Below, piece after piece: positions 48,103 to 59,800 of a DNA stretch of 64,000 nucleotides (position 1 is its first letter; the number at the start of each line of letters is the position of its first letter). The translations under genes and the position numbers were made by a program. Below the pieces are notes generated by a model, which made no database searches, was not told the origin of the DNA, and worked only from the letters and a program-made list of their open reading frames with translations. The stretch is from Pseudoscleropodium purum (lineage: Eukaryota; Streptophyta; Bryopsida; Hypnales; Brachytheciaceae), in the NCBI GenBank assembly GCA_963969395.1, contig OZ017803.1, forward strand, positions 9,486,001-9,550,000. Reading direction: 5' to 3'.

Positions 48103-48496
48103 TACTAGAAGAAAATGGTGTCTAAGTTGACAGATTTTTCTAGACATTTAATATAACAAGCTGTATTTTTATGTCAACAATTACATCAATTGTAATATCT
48201 TTATGTTATAGTGGACATAATTGTTGACATAAAAACATGGCTTGTGACATTAGATGTCTAGAAAAATCCATCAACTTAGAGATGCAAAAATTAAAAAAAA
48301 CATAGGTTCCTCTTAGTGATAATTGAGATAAGCACTAGAAGCAATCTACACTTGCTTCAACAAAATCAAATTGATGTGTATGTTGAAGCAAATGCAAAAT
48401 CTGCATTTTATTGTGTTTTTCAACGCAATTTTTGTGTTTGCTTCAACAAACACATCAATTTGATTTTGTTGAAGCAAATGCAAAAATATTCTAGTA
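48103..48496. mobile_element. Two adjacent foldback hairpins with CACTA-like borders
   Basis: Hairpin 1 (about 48122-48282) pairs TCTAAGTTGACAGATTTTTC with the complement of GAAAAATCCATCAACTTAGA through arms of about 60 bp. Hairpin 2 (about 48352-48482) pairs TTGCTTCAACAAAATCAAAT with the complement of ATTTGATTTTGTTGAAGCAA. Over about 41 bp its arms differ at one position, and each arm is itself palindromic (TTGCTTCAACA...TGTTGAAGCAA). The outer borders are TACTAGAAG at 48103 and TTCTAGTA at 48496, and a CACTAGAAG sits between the hairpins at 48333. Hence one or two small CACTA-like non-autonomous elements are likely; exact borders and target duplications were not settled. Confidence 0.55.
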
Positions 48497-48984
48497 ATGG
48501 CAATTCATTATGCATATAAGCAAATTGGCCTCAAGCTTCACTGGATCTTCAAAATCCTTTTTTTTTCCACAATGGGTGGGAGGGTAAGAATCATTTATAA
48601 ATTAGTTCCTAATGGCAAATCTTTGGTCCTTGGTATTTGTCCAAATTCCTTACTTATATTTTTCTTCTATCCATGTCCAAGTAGAAGCTAGAATATACAT
48701 AAGTATGAAGTTGAAGACTTAAACTTGATGTTGAGTTCTACCCAAAGGTAGAAGTGAAAATATTAGTGAAAGAGTTATAGTTAAAGTGAGAGTAAAAATA
48801 AAAAAAGAAGTAAGAATATAAACATTGGCACCAATGGACAAAAGTTCTATTTTAGCTCCTAAACCTATAGGTTTGATGTTCGCAATGGCTCTCCACAACC
48901 AATTTCCTAATTTTGGTTCAATATTTTTATTTATGGTGCTAATAAAAACTTTGAAATTCCATATCTCTTGCTTTGTTGTTTGAA

Positions 48985-49065
48985 ATGCAATGAAACTTGC
49001 TTTGAGCACACACCTTCTCCAAGGGCTTTCCAACAACACTAGCACCCCATGTTCATCCAACAATC
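48985..49065 (-). repeat. Short dispersed repeat, copy 3 of 3
   Basis: On the minus strand it reads GTTGTTGGAAAGCCCTTGG, then GTGTGTGCTC and TTTCATTGCATTTCAAAC, parallel to the copies at 219-310 and 1045-1123 but more diverged. Confidence 0.45.
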
Positions 49066-49194
49066 TAGGAGGTCCTAATAAACATCACAAAACAAAACAA
49101 ACAATGCCACATTTAATTGCTTCTAGACTTTTGAAAGTCCAAAATTAATAATGGTCATCGGGAGAAAATAAAATGGTCATCAAGTAAAAATCCA

Positions 49195-49600
49195 ATACAT
49201 CGGAAGATCTATGCAAATCATCAAGAGATTAATACAAAACATCTTGAGATTTGTACAAACATTGTGAAATCTCATGATGTTATTATTTAGAGATTTCTGG
49301 ATGCTTAGTCCAAAATTCAATGAACAGTTCAAAAGTAGTTAAATGTAGCATAACAATATGTTTAATAATATAGAAGATATCCAAATGTACACTCACAAAT
49401 ATAAAGAAAGAAATGTACAAGAAAGTGTACGATTTATGATTGCCTACAAGAAAGTGTACAATTTCCAATTGCCTAGTACAAGAAAGTATATGATTTTCAA
49501 ATTGCCTACTACAAGAAAGTGTACGATTTTTTCAAATTGCCTATATGAGAAGGCAAGTATACAATTTTCAATTGCCTACAACTCACAAAAGAACCAATTT
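49195..49600 (+). repeat. Two short minisatellites
   Basis: At 49200-49280 a unit of about 22 bp (CATCAAGAGATTAATACAAA-like) is repeated about four times. At 49414-49588 a unit of 30-36 bp built on TACAAGAAAGTGTACGATTT and CAAATTGCC is repeated about five times with small changes. The open frame across the second array is a product of the repeat, not a gene. Confidence 0.7.
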
Positions 49601-50769
49601 CTGACCAGGATTTTTGACCCCAAAGTTTTGTGAGCTTGACTATGCATGGATACGGTTGACATGGTTGACGCAGAGTCCACTAAGGTGATGCTGAATTGCG
49701 AAATTGGACGACTTTGGGGGAAAAGCGCAGATTGAAGGTGTCTTTTGTGCGTGGTTTTGGTATATGCTTGCCTGGCCCTTTGGCTGAGGGGTCTGCAAGG
49801 ATGGACATATTTAATCCCTACAATGAAATTCTGTAAAAAAAAAAAAATGGTGGATGGACTCTCTCAGCAGCAGTTGTACTGTACTTTCGTGGAGTCCTGT
49901 GGCATTTAATTTCGCCAACGAAGGCACGTGTCCGAGCACATCCCACATCACCAACTTTGAGTACTTGAAAATTTCTTTATATTCAGTTCACCTTCTTTTT
50001 GTGTCCTACATAAGTGTAACAGGAGTCAAACCATAGAAATAAAAATATCAACATTGGGAAGGTATCATTGGGAAGGTATCCTTGGAAACGACTTTGGGAA
50101 CAGCTTTGGGAACAATAAGGAAGGTCCAAAACTGCCATTTGGGGGGGAGGGGGGCAGGATGCTAATAAAATCCTTTTGATGAAGTGAGGCAGGGAGGGTG
50201 AATTTATGTATCCCTCGGGAAAATGCAGGAATTATTTATTTGACTCATATAATAAAATTTGCAAATTTGGAATTCATATTTGCAATTGGAGGCCCTAAAT
50301 TAGCTATGAGAGATGTAGAGCACTGAATCAACAGGGCACAGAGTATGGTAGCCGATCCATTTCCAACCAAGTATCTATTTATGTTATAGGCTATTCTCTT
50401 CCCAATCAACAAGAAAAAGTAGGAGAAAAATAGAGATTAATTATAGCATGATTCCCAATGCAATTGTAGCGCATTATCATTGACTTTAGTCTTGGTCGAT
50501 TTTGCAACCTACTCATGGTTGGAAATAAGAATACCTATATGACAAGAATAGGTCGAACAAAATCTTCAACCAATAATTCTTAGTTGTTATTTTTTGAGAA
50601 ATAAAATTCTGAAAAATATAGAATCTTTCTAAACTATATTTTTGTACATGAGAAAATTTCTCTACCCAAGATACTTGTGCTCTAAATATGTGTAATTGCT
50701 CTAAGCAATTAGAAATGGGTTGGCTACTATAGGGTTTTCTTTACACAACGCAAAATTCACCTTTAGTAA
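49601..50769. other. Intergenic DNA, nothing recognised
   Basis: AT-rich DNA apart from a slightly GC-richer patch at 49620-49960 and a G-run at 50141-50157. An ATTGGGAAGGTATC word is repeated at 50055-50090. No gene was supported. Confidence 0.5.
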
Positions 50770-51095
50770 TCCACTTGATGGGATGGATTTAGTACCTTGC
50801 CTTTTTTGCTATTGTGCCTAGTTACTATGGTTAGATTGGTCAAATTTCCATTGAATGATTTTTGTGGTTGGGAAATAAAAGGAGGTTTCCATACACCAAA
50901 GAAGATGACATTTGGATACCATTTGCAAAACTTGAGAAAGGTCAAAGTTTTTTTTTGTAGAGGTTCTAAAATCTTTTTTTCAAAATGCATACATATGGAA
51001 TTTGGTGAAGTACATATAGTGATCACTACAATTTCTAGGTAGCCAAGGTGCAATTTTGGGGTGAATCCACCTTGGAAGCTTGAATTTAAACCAAT
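50770..51095 (+). repeat. Dispersed repeat B, most complete copy
   Basis: It joins in one stretch the parts seen separately at 3130-3335 and 4965-5055: a GGTCAAATTTCCATTG word, CACCAAAGAA, CATTTGGATACCATTTGC, GGTCAAAGTTTTTTTT, then CATACATATGGAATTTGG and TTTTGGGGTGAATCCACC. No coding frame spans it. An (AC)8 microsatellite follows at 51117-51133. Confidence 0.6.
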
Positions 51096-51116
51096 TGTAA
51101 AGAAAGGAATATATAT

Positions 51117-51133
51117 ACACACACACACACACA
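51117..51133 (+). repeat. (AC)n microsatellite
   Basis: Eight AC units followed by ATATG, directly after a short AT run. Confidence 0.85.
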
Positions 51134-51834
51134 TATGTATATGAACACAATGCTTTTGTTTTGCTCATGAGATTTATTACTTTTTTGCTATTTCCGTGGA
51201 TCCCTTGTAATTTGCATCAATGAATTTTTCAAGAAAGATTAATCAAAATTCATTGTTCAATAGAATGATATTGCTATTTTTGGATCAATGTATCATTATA
51301 TTTGGATGATTATACTTGTTTTTTGATGAATAAATGTAATTTCATCCACATGAAATATATTTCATCTATATTTTAGATGTAGATGCTTCATCACTCTACC
51401 AAGGACCACAACTACTTGCTATTGTAGAAAATTGAGGAAAAGTCACCATGTGAATACTCAATTTTAAAGGTGTACATAGTTTGTATCTTTTTGGTATATA
51501 GTCTTTATGGCTCTTCTCAATTGGAATTGGCCTAAATAAATAAAATTGTATGAAAGCCCAAATATTAGGGTATATATAGTAGAAAAGAAACAAATAAATT
51601 GTAGCTCTTGTCTCATTAGGAATCAACCTAAATTAAGAGTCTTGCACTTGTTCTTGTCTCTTGTCCTATCTTTGTTATATAAACTTTTGATATACATTTG
51701 GCTAGTAATATACACCCTCTATTTCTAAGTAATACTAATATTTCTTTTATATTTTACAAAAGAAGCACTAATATTATCTAGAAACTGAAGGAGTTTATTT
51801 GTAAAGATGTAAGGTGGATACCTCCAAATGCACC

Positions 51835-52005
51835 GGTGACCTTAAATTGCCATCTCTGTTCTTTCTACATCTCCAAAATCAATCATGTACCTATGTGGAA
51901 GAAATGCCGTTTTAGAACCAAACTTTGTTTCTTCATAACTTCTGCATACGGTATCCAAATGTTGCATTCTTTGGTGCATTGGAACCTCTTTTCACTTGCC
52001 AATAA
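51835..52005 (-). repeat. Dispersed repeat B, minus-strand copy
   Basis: On the minus strand it reads GAGGTTCCAATGCACCAAAG, CATTTGGATACCGTATGC, GAAGTTATGAAGAAACAAAG and then GGTTCTAAAAC, the order seen at 3230-3330 and 50880-50975. It borders the GC-rich region upstream of the HIPL gene, just as copy 1 borders the APS kinase upstream region. Confidence 0.6.
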
Positions 52006-52085
52006 GAAAATATAAACATTTGAACAGTCTAATAATAGCAACTAGCCACAGTAGCAATTAAGATACCTATACCTCAAGCAAAAAT

Positions 52086-53836
52086 ATGCACAAAATTCAA
52101 GAAAGGATTCTAGAAGGATTCAGGCGCGAAGGTATTGCCACGAGTGCTTTGACTGACAGCGTACGGGCCGTCCGAGGAGGTTCATGCGGAAGGAACGACG
52201 GATTCCCCTCGCGGACAGATTGCTCCGCGCACGTCCAGCAGGACAGGCCATTGCCGCCTGCGATCTCGTCGCGACGGACTTCACTCTCATCAACGCGAAG
52301 AAACTCAACGCAAACGCCTTCTGTCATCACAAACAGACGCGCCAAAACGGGGACACCAACTCCTTCCTTTCTTTGTCCGGGCATGCCTACAAACGCTCCC
52401 CGAATCCTAACTTCACACCAAACACTCGCCAGCTTATAGTTCTAAACCCGGAAAGCACACCTGTGAACAACAAATCCACACGGAGCATCCATAGGGGAGC
52501 AACCACAGTGCAACTACAGAGTCATAGAGGAGCCGTAGAGGATCTATAGAGGAATCTGAGAGGACCCACAGAGCTACATCAAAGGGAAGCTCCTTGTGTT
52601 CTTTGTTGCCTCTTTACTTGCCGGCCGCAAACGAAAGCAGGAGCCTCGTGGTTCCACTCCCTGGCTGGCTGTATTCTCCAACGATTCTTCTTTTTCTTCT
52701 TATTGTTCACGTTCGCGGACTCGCTATGGTGTCGTTCACCCGCGTCAGTGCGATTTGCATCGGAATTCGTTAACGACGGGATTGGTTAACGGTAGAGAAT
52801 CGTCACTTGCTGGGAGCTTCTGGTAGATAGACAGATACCCTTCTTTTTTTCTCAGGGATTTGTGTGCGTTTCGGGGATTTCTCGTGGATTTGGGGGGATT
52901 TTTAAGGGGGGTGGGGGTGGGGTGCGCGGGAATGTTTTTAAAGATTCGCGAGTGAGTGGGAAGCTTGAGGAGTAGGTGAGAGATTGGGATATGGGAGGGA
53001 CGTTTTTTTGTGGGGGAGTGGCGAGGTTAAATCCATTTTTGAGTTTTGGTTTAGCAGTCAATAGCCAGTCAGATTTTCGGAGGACATCTCTTTCAAGGTC
53101 CAGAAATTCATATAACGGCATCGTCCGTTATAATCGGTGAAGGAAATCAGCTCGTTCTGTGGTGTTTGGGATTCTCGTACAGTGGATTCTTGTGTCTCTA
53201 TGAATCGTAACTGTTGGTTTGGAAACCAATCTTTCTGAGGGTTTTGGAATCCATTTCTGAGGATTGGAAACCTCGCCGACATGGCGGTGGTTTCGGAGGT
53301 TGCAAGCACGTTGTTGTGAACCGAATCGTTGGAGTTTTTCTTTGGTATATGGGGAGCTCTCTGTTGAAGTATCCGGGATTGGGGAAGAGAGTTTCAAGTG
53401 AGATTGGAGGTCATGTTGTCGTTGATTCGGTTTCCAAGCCTGTCACTGCGTGATTTCATTCGTTTCTTATCTGATGTTAATGGATTAGTGAATCTTCTAG
53501 GGCCCGTGGCTTGAAAAGGTTAGAGGATATCATGTTAAAATGTATTGTTTGAGAGCGTCTTTTGAGGGTTTATCAAAGAGCTCAGATTGAACGCAGCGTT
53601 CTGGGTTGGTATTCACCCAACTTCTTGTTTGGAATTAGTGACGAATTTGAGCCAAGTTGGGTGGACTCTTTGGCTAGAAATTGATACGATTTTTACTAGT
53701 GCTCTCCCTCTGGACCAAAAAATTCTTCCCATGACTATGTTGACTAGCCACTTTTGCATTATGTACTGTTTCTAATTTGATTGAGGATAATCTTTTGCAG
53801 TTTGGTATGGTGTCCTCCGTGTAGACGTCTGCGAAG
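52086..53836 (+). promoter_or_regulatory. GC-rich leader and promoter region of the HIPL gene
   Basis: Composition rises sharply from about 52120 and falls gradually toward 53800. The acceptor-like TCTTTTGCAG at 53791-53800 just before the start codon suggests a 5' UTR intron whose donor I could not fix (a GTAGATAG near 52823 is one candidate). A five-codon upstream ORF, ATG 53807-53809 to TAG 53822-53824, precedes the main start by 13 bp. G-runs at 52892-52922 could form a quadruplex. Open frames on both strands at 52086-52549 match no family I know and are treated as by-products of GC content. Confidence 0.45.
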
Positions 53837-56800
53837 ATGACTGGAGGGCCAAGCTTTCGAGGTGGTGCTGGGGCCATAGTGCTCTTCTTTCTGGCTTGCA
53901 GCTTTGCCATCTCCTCCACAGCTTATCCACTTTGTGCCAAAAATCTCGGTACGTATGCTCTTCTTTCTTCGACTCCCCATATCATTTTGAATCCGTGCAA
54001 ATGAGAATACTGTGGAGTTATTGTTGAGATTGGTATTGGTCTCTATTTCCTTCACCCATGAAGGATGCCACCCTATTTCGAGTGTAGTTCGCCAAAAATA
54101 ACTAGATTCTAGGATGAATAAGTGCATTTTTTGTTTCTACGGTTTCCTTGAAAGTCATTCATCAGACACTCAGTCCTAAGCACGATTGAGAGAGACTAAG
54201 CAAATGGTTCAAAAATGTAATTAGTTATGGTGTCCAATGAAATGAGACACATGTTATAATCAATATTAGTACAGCACTGGGGTCCAATTTGTTTTCAGTG
54301 GGCATGTGTATGCATTACTGACCCATCAGCTGATTGCACGGCATTCTGTTTGCAGAGCCGCCTGGGAAATTGAGTAGAAACCTAACTTTCTGCTCATCCC
54401 CTGCATACGCCGCAAATGGATGCTGCAGCGAAACCGATGATACCCAAATCAAGACTGCATACGATGCTCTCAACATCTCAGATGCCACGTGTGGAGCTTT
54501 TATGAAGCAGATTTTGTGCTCTGTAAGTCTCTTATACCGCAGTACCGCTTGATAATTTTTACTTAAAACTAGTTTTTACTGTTTGATTCAAAACTCAGTA
54601 TTAAAAGACACTAATAATTCAGTATGCATTGATTAAAAACAAATGCAACTTTGAGAAATTCATGTCACACGCACTAATCGAATAAGCAGTTATACTTCGC
54701 ATGACTTTGTCCTTTTAGCATTGACTCACTTTTCGAGTAACTCATCTACTCAAACTTCCTCACGGTAGGTTCTGTCAATGCAAGGCCTCCTCCTCCCACG
54801 CAGTCCAGAGCCAGTAATCCCATTTGTAGTATATTCACTTGCTTCGGGTGATGAAGCTATGAACATCCAAAATGTGCATATTTATGGTTCAAACATCTTT
54901 TATCCATCCAAAATTTATGCACATTCATTCAAATATGGTGATAGACTATCTCCCTATTTTGAACAATTTAAAATAGAAACATTCTGTGGAATATTCCCTG
55001 TTTTTCCAGAATCACCGGCAATGAAATCCTTGTTGACAGGGTTGCTTCAAAACCCTGGAGTCCTTATGTTTTGTTTCCCCAGCTTGTACATGAGACAGCT
55101 GCACGAGACGTTTAGTTTTCAGTGCCAGGACTTTATGAACATGAGAACTTAGGGTGTCTGAATTTGGCATAATCCTAGTTAAGGTGTAAGTGAACTCAAG
55201 ATTGCAGAGGGTCATGCCAAGAATGTTTTACGGGGTACACTATTGACAGGTATGTGTACAGCTCCCAACTTCGGGTGACAACGCAGAATGTCCCCAAATT
55301 TGTCCTTCCCTCAAATCCTAGTGACAATTACTTTCTACCATAGTATTCTTCTTTTCTAAGGAAGGACGAAAATCAGTTATATAACAGTCTACATCATTAG
55401 TCTGATGAGGTACAGAGGTACATAACATTCTACTGTACAACCCACTGACCCAGAGAGGTTTTCTTTCCCTCAGACCTTCTGTAACGCCTCCTGTCTACGT
55501 CTTTGAAGGTCTTGTTGGCCGTCGAAAGGGGATTCCAGATTCTCGAAGCGTGCTTTCCTTGGACACCAAATTGATGATTTTTCAAATTGCTGAAAACAGA
55601 GTGTATAGATTCATATATAGATTAACCTCCAGTGGTCACACATGAGGTTTTCATAATTTTTGTTGAAAATACTGCGTTGGTGTTAGAAATGATGTTATTA
55701 GAGTAACTTCTGTCCAACTGTGTGTCAAGATTCATTTCTATGAGCCTCGCTAACACCACTGTTACCACCAAGTGCGAACATAGACTACGTGTGTTCAAAT
55801 TTCCAAATTCAACACTCTCTTCTTCCCATTTCCTGTAGCAAATTTCCAAATTCAAAACTTCTCACGGACTCTTTTGCGAAATGTATCCCCATCTGTGCAC
55901 ATTGTGTACCTCACTCACCTCTCTGTGCACATTGTTGACAGAAATGCGACGCCTACTCCGCCAACTTATACGGCGCCTCTCTCTCCACCCCTACACGCCC
56001 CGTCCCCTACCTCTGCTCCAACTCCACCACCAGCTACTGCGACCAGCTCTGGACCGCCTGCTCCACTATCAACATCACAAACTCGCCTTTCGAGCCTGGC
56101 CTCACCGCCCCCAGCAGCAACACCTCTTCTGCCAAATCCTCCTCCACCCTAACAAGCTTTTACTCCAACAGCACAGAGTTTTGCGCAGGGTCTGCTCCCG
56201 TCCCTATCGAGGGAAATGCCTGCTTCAACGGCACGCCCTATGTGGTTCCCAATCCAATTTCCAACACTGCCCCGACAGGGATGTGTCTGGAAAGACTCGA
56301 CAACGCCTCAGCAGGACCAGGGTACTTTTTGAACCTGGTGCCACATCCGGATGGATCAGACAGGGTGTTTGTGAACACGCAGGATGGGCACTTGTTCCTT
56401 GTGAATGTGCCCAAGCCAGGGAGTGGGATGGGGTTTGGGATTGATTATGGGAAGCCGTTTCTGGACATCTCAGCGAGGACGCTCAATAAAGGGGAGCTCG
56501 GGTTCATGGGGGTCGCGTTTCATCCGGAGTTTTTGACGAATGGGAGATTCTTTGTGTCGTATGATTGTGATACGACGGTGCATGCGGATTGTAAAGGGGT
56601 TTGCGGGTGTAGTGCGATTAATCGGTGTAATTTGACGGTGGTGGGGTCTGGGGCGTGTCGGTATTCGGCGGTGGTGGCGGAGTATTCGGTGAATGCAACG
56701 GGAGTCACGCCGGCTGAGGTATGGTGAATGCAACTGGGGTAACTGGAATTAGGGTTTAGGGTTTAGGAGTGAATGTTCCACATGCATGGAGTGCTGCTAA

Positions 56801-59800
56801 GGTTCACATAGGAGATCGATTGGAGGTGTTAGAAATGGCGCTCATTTTCTCTCCGTTTTCGAATTGGGAGGAGTATGAGTCTCGGATCACAAAGTGTGAA
56901 ATATGAGTTTTCGATGTTGAAAATGGTTACGGTAGGGTGCTATAATTTCAGGGTTCAGGGTTTTTGGGTTGAAATCGCAGGAGGGAATGTTCAACATGCA
57001 TGGAGTGCTGCTAAGGTTTACATGAGAGATTGATTGGAGGTGTTAGAAATGATGTTCCTTTTCTCTCAGTTTTCGAATTGGAGGAAGATGAATCTCGAAT
57101 CACAAAGTGTGACCATGTTGAAAAATGGTTACGGTAGGGTGCTCTAGTTTCAGCATTGGACCTGATTCTGCCAGATGTCTCTAGAGAATGCATCTGGGAA
57201 TGGGATTATACGATCTCATTACACGGACTTACTCTTGTCCACTGAACAGAAGGTGCATGTATTGAGGGCGTACATTTTATTCTCCGATGTTCTCTAGATA
57301 CATCTGGCGGAATTAGAGCACCTTATTCAGAGCTGGGTGACAACTTCGTATGCTAGAAGTCTTTGAAGAAATGCGAAACGATGGAAGAATTGCTACTTTG
57401 CAACCCTGTGATGGACGTTCCATTTTTAGTCATTGAAGTTTATTCATTTTCTTCAGATAGAAGATTATAATTCCGTAGTCAGTAGCAAATTCAACCAGAA
57501 TAGTTATTATTTCCCAAACAAGTGGTGCCACATGATTGGGGGGAAGACCTGTGAAAAGATGATAAAGAAATTCAATTCGGCAAGCAAGAGTGCCGAATCG
57601 ACTTCGGCATTGACAGCCAACCATGGTGAGTGTATGACGAGGGTCTCTTTGGTTGCAGGCGCTGCAAGCGAATCCGCAGGAAATTAGGAGGATCTTCACG
57701 TTTGGACTTCCTTACGACAATCATCATGCGGGAGGCTTGTGGTTTGGACCTGCAGACAATTTCTTGTATTACCCTCTCGGCGATGGAGGCTATGCGGACG
57801 ACCCTTGGAACAACGCCCAAAACCTCGACATGCCACTCGGGAAAATGATGCGCTTGGACATTGATAACTTCCCTGGTACTACTCACCGAGCTTTAACTCC
57901 ATCCCATTTCCTCTTCAAAGTCTCACCATGTTCGTCCAACTAATGTACAGTGTCCGTTCACCAACTTTGAGCCCTTCCCTACAACAATCTAGAATCTTGC
58001 GCCATCTGAAATTTTGCACGTCTATTTTCGTTTGAGCTCAAAGAATTAATTGCAACAAACTAAATTGTCAATAAAATTACGTGTTTTCACACCAAGTACA
58101 AATCATATTGCACCTGTATGGTCAATGGAACCTCTAATGAACGGTATGGTTAATGGGGCCTCTACTTTTAACTGCTAGTTTAGAAATTTTAGAATTCACT
58201 TGATTTTTGGTGCAAATAGAGCAGGTCTAGACTTTTTATGTTCACCCGCTTCTATGGAATGTTGTGGTAGTCAGTTTTCCAGCCTTGTGACACTACCTGA
58301 TGCATGTGCTGTTACTTTGGCAGCGAATACGAATGGACTGTTTGGAAACTACAGCATCCCAAGCGACAATCCCTTCTACGGTGTGAATAACACGCGCGCG
58401 GAGATTTGGGCGTACGGGTTGCGGAACCCGTGGCGCTGCAGCTTTGACAAATTCGACCCATCCTACTTCTACTGTGCAGATGTTGGCCAGGTCAGACTCT
58501 TTACGGAAAATAGGTGAAAGTTGTATATAACTCTAGAATGCTGTGTTCCTCCACACGTCTTGGCTCCAGACGAAAGGAAAGGAAGGTTTGCGTCCTTTAC
58601 AGCTACATCTACAGTGAATGTGAGGAACACAAGCTTGCACAAGCTTGGGTAAGCTTGTACTCAAAAAGCGAGCTAATACCACTAGAACATTAGCCTCGCG
58701 TGGTACAATTCTCCCCTCTTATCACTTTCATCATCACTTCCATCACCACATGGCACAATGTGGTTGGAAAGAAGAACGGTGGTTTAGAGTCGTATCCCCA
58801 TCCCCACATTCTTTAAGAGAGCTAGTGCAGACAGAATCTAGAGGACTAAATGTTGGAGAATCGTAAATAGGTATCCAAGCTTTGACAGTCTTGATCTAGT
58901 TTGGAAGAGAGACTTATGCTCAATAACCGACTATGGGGCGTAACTCGGGTCCAGTTTTGTACTAGATTGCTGCCTGTTTTTAATTAGTGGACATGCTGAA
59001 TATCTCTCACTAGGTGCTGGTGGTGCCTGCAGAATACGATTGAAGAAGTAGACTTGATCTCCAGGGGTGGGAACTACGGCTGGCGGGTGTACGAAGGCAC
59101 TAACGTGTTCCGTCCCAGTCAGACTCCCGGGGGCGTCACGGCTGCGACCTCCATCAATGCCATCATGCCCGTCATCGAGTACAACCACTCGCTTGGCATT
59201 TCGATCTGTGGCGGCTACGTCTCCTATTCCTTAGAAGACGCTTGTGTTTATGGAAAGTGAGTCCACTTTCACCATCACTTCAGTCCTTCTCCATTGCACT
59301 TGCAACCCACTTAAATGGTGTGGTTGAGTCTCTATGGTTGAACAGAACTCATAACTTATGCTAGTCCTTCTTAACTGCACCTGCAATCCACCATAGAGTT
59401 TGATTGAAGTTTGACTGAGTCTTGATGGTGGAGAGCAGGTTAGAAACTCAGAATCATGATGTTATTAGTCCTTAACTACACTCGCAGCCCACTATAGAAT
59501 TTGGTTACGATGTAGCCGAGTCTCGATGGTTGAGAGGATGGTTAAATCCCATAATGCTAGTCCTTAATTGCATTTGCCACCCACTACAGAATTTGTTTAA
59601 GATATGGCGGAGTCTTAATGATTGAAAGGAGCATTAGAGCCCATATTTATGCTAGTTCGTAGTTGCAGTTGTACCTTCGTGCTTGATTAGTTTACTCTGA
59701 ATCTCGTGAGCCCTCTCTTCTTAAATCCCTCTCCACTTTCATGAGGACCGGCCACGGCTTCTCTAACCTAATTCATTGATGGTTTATAAGAATTCGTTGC

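Noticed and set aside
49414..49588. CRISPR-like array of short repeats
   Set aside because: The units vary, spacers are not unique sequences of constant length, and the host is a plant nuclear genome; it is a minisatellite.
52086..52549. Overlapping open frames of about 100 codons on both strands upstream of HIPL
   Set aside because: Several frames are open at once because of high GC content, none resembles a known protein and none is supported by splice context; interpreted as leader or promoter DNA.
55881..56444. Long alternative frame overlapping HIPL exon 3
   Set aside because: It lies out of frame with the conserved HIPL translation and shows an odd Leu/His/Arg-rich composition; it is a shadow of exon 3.
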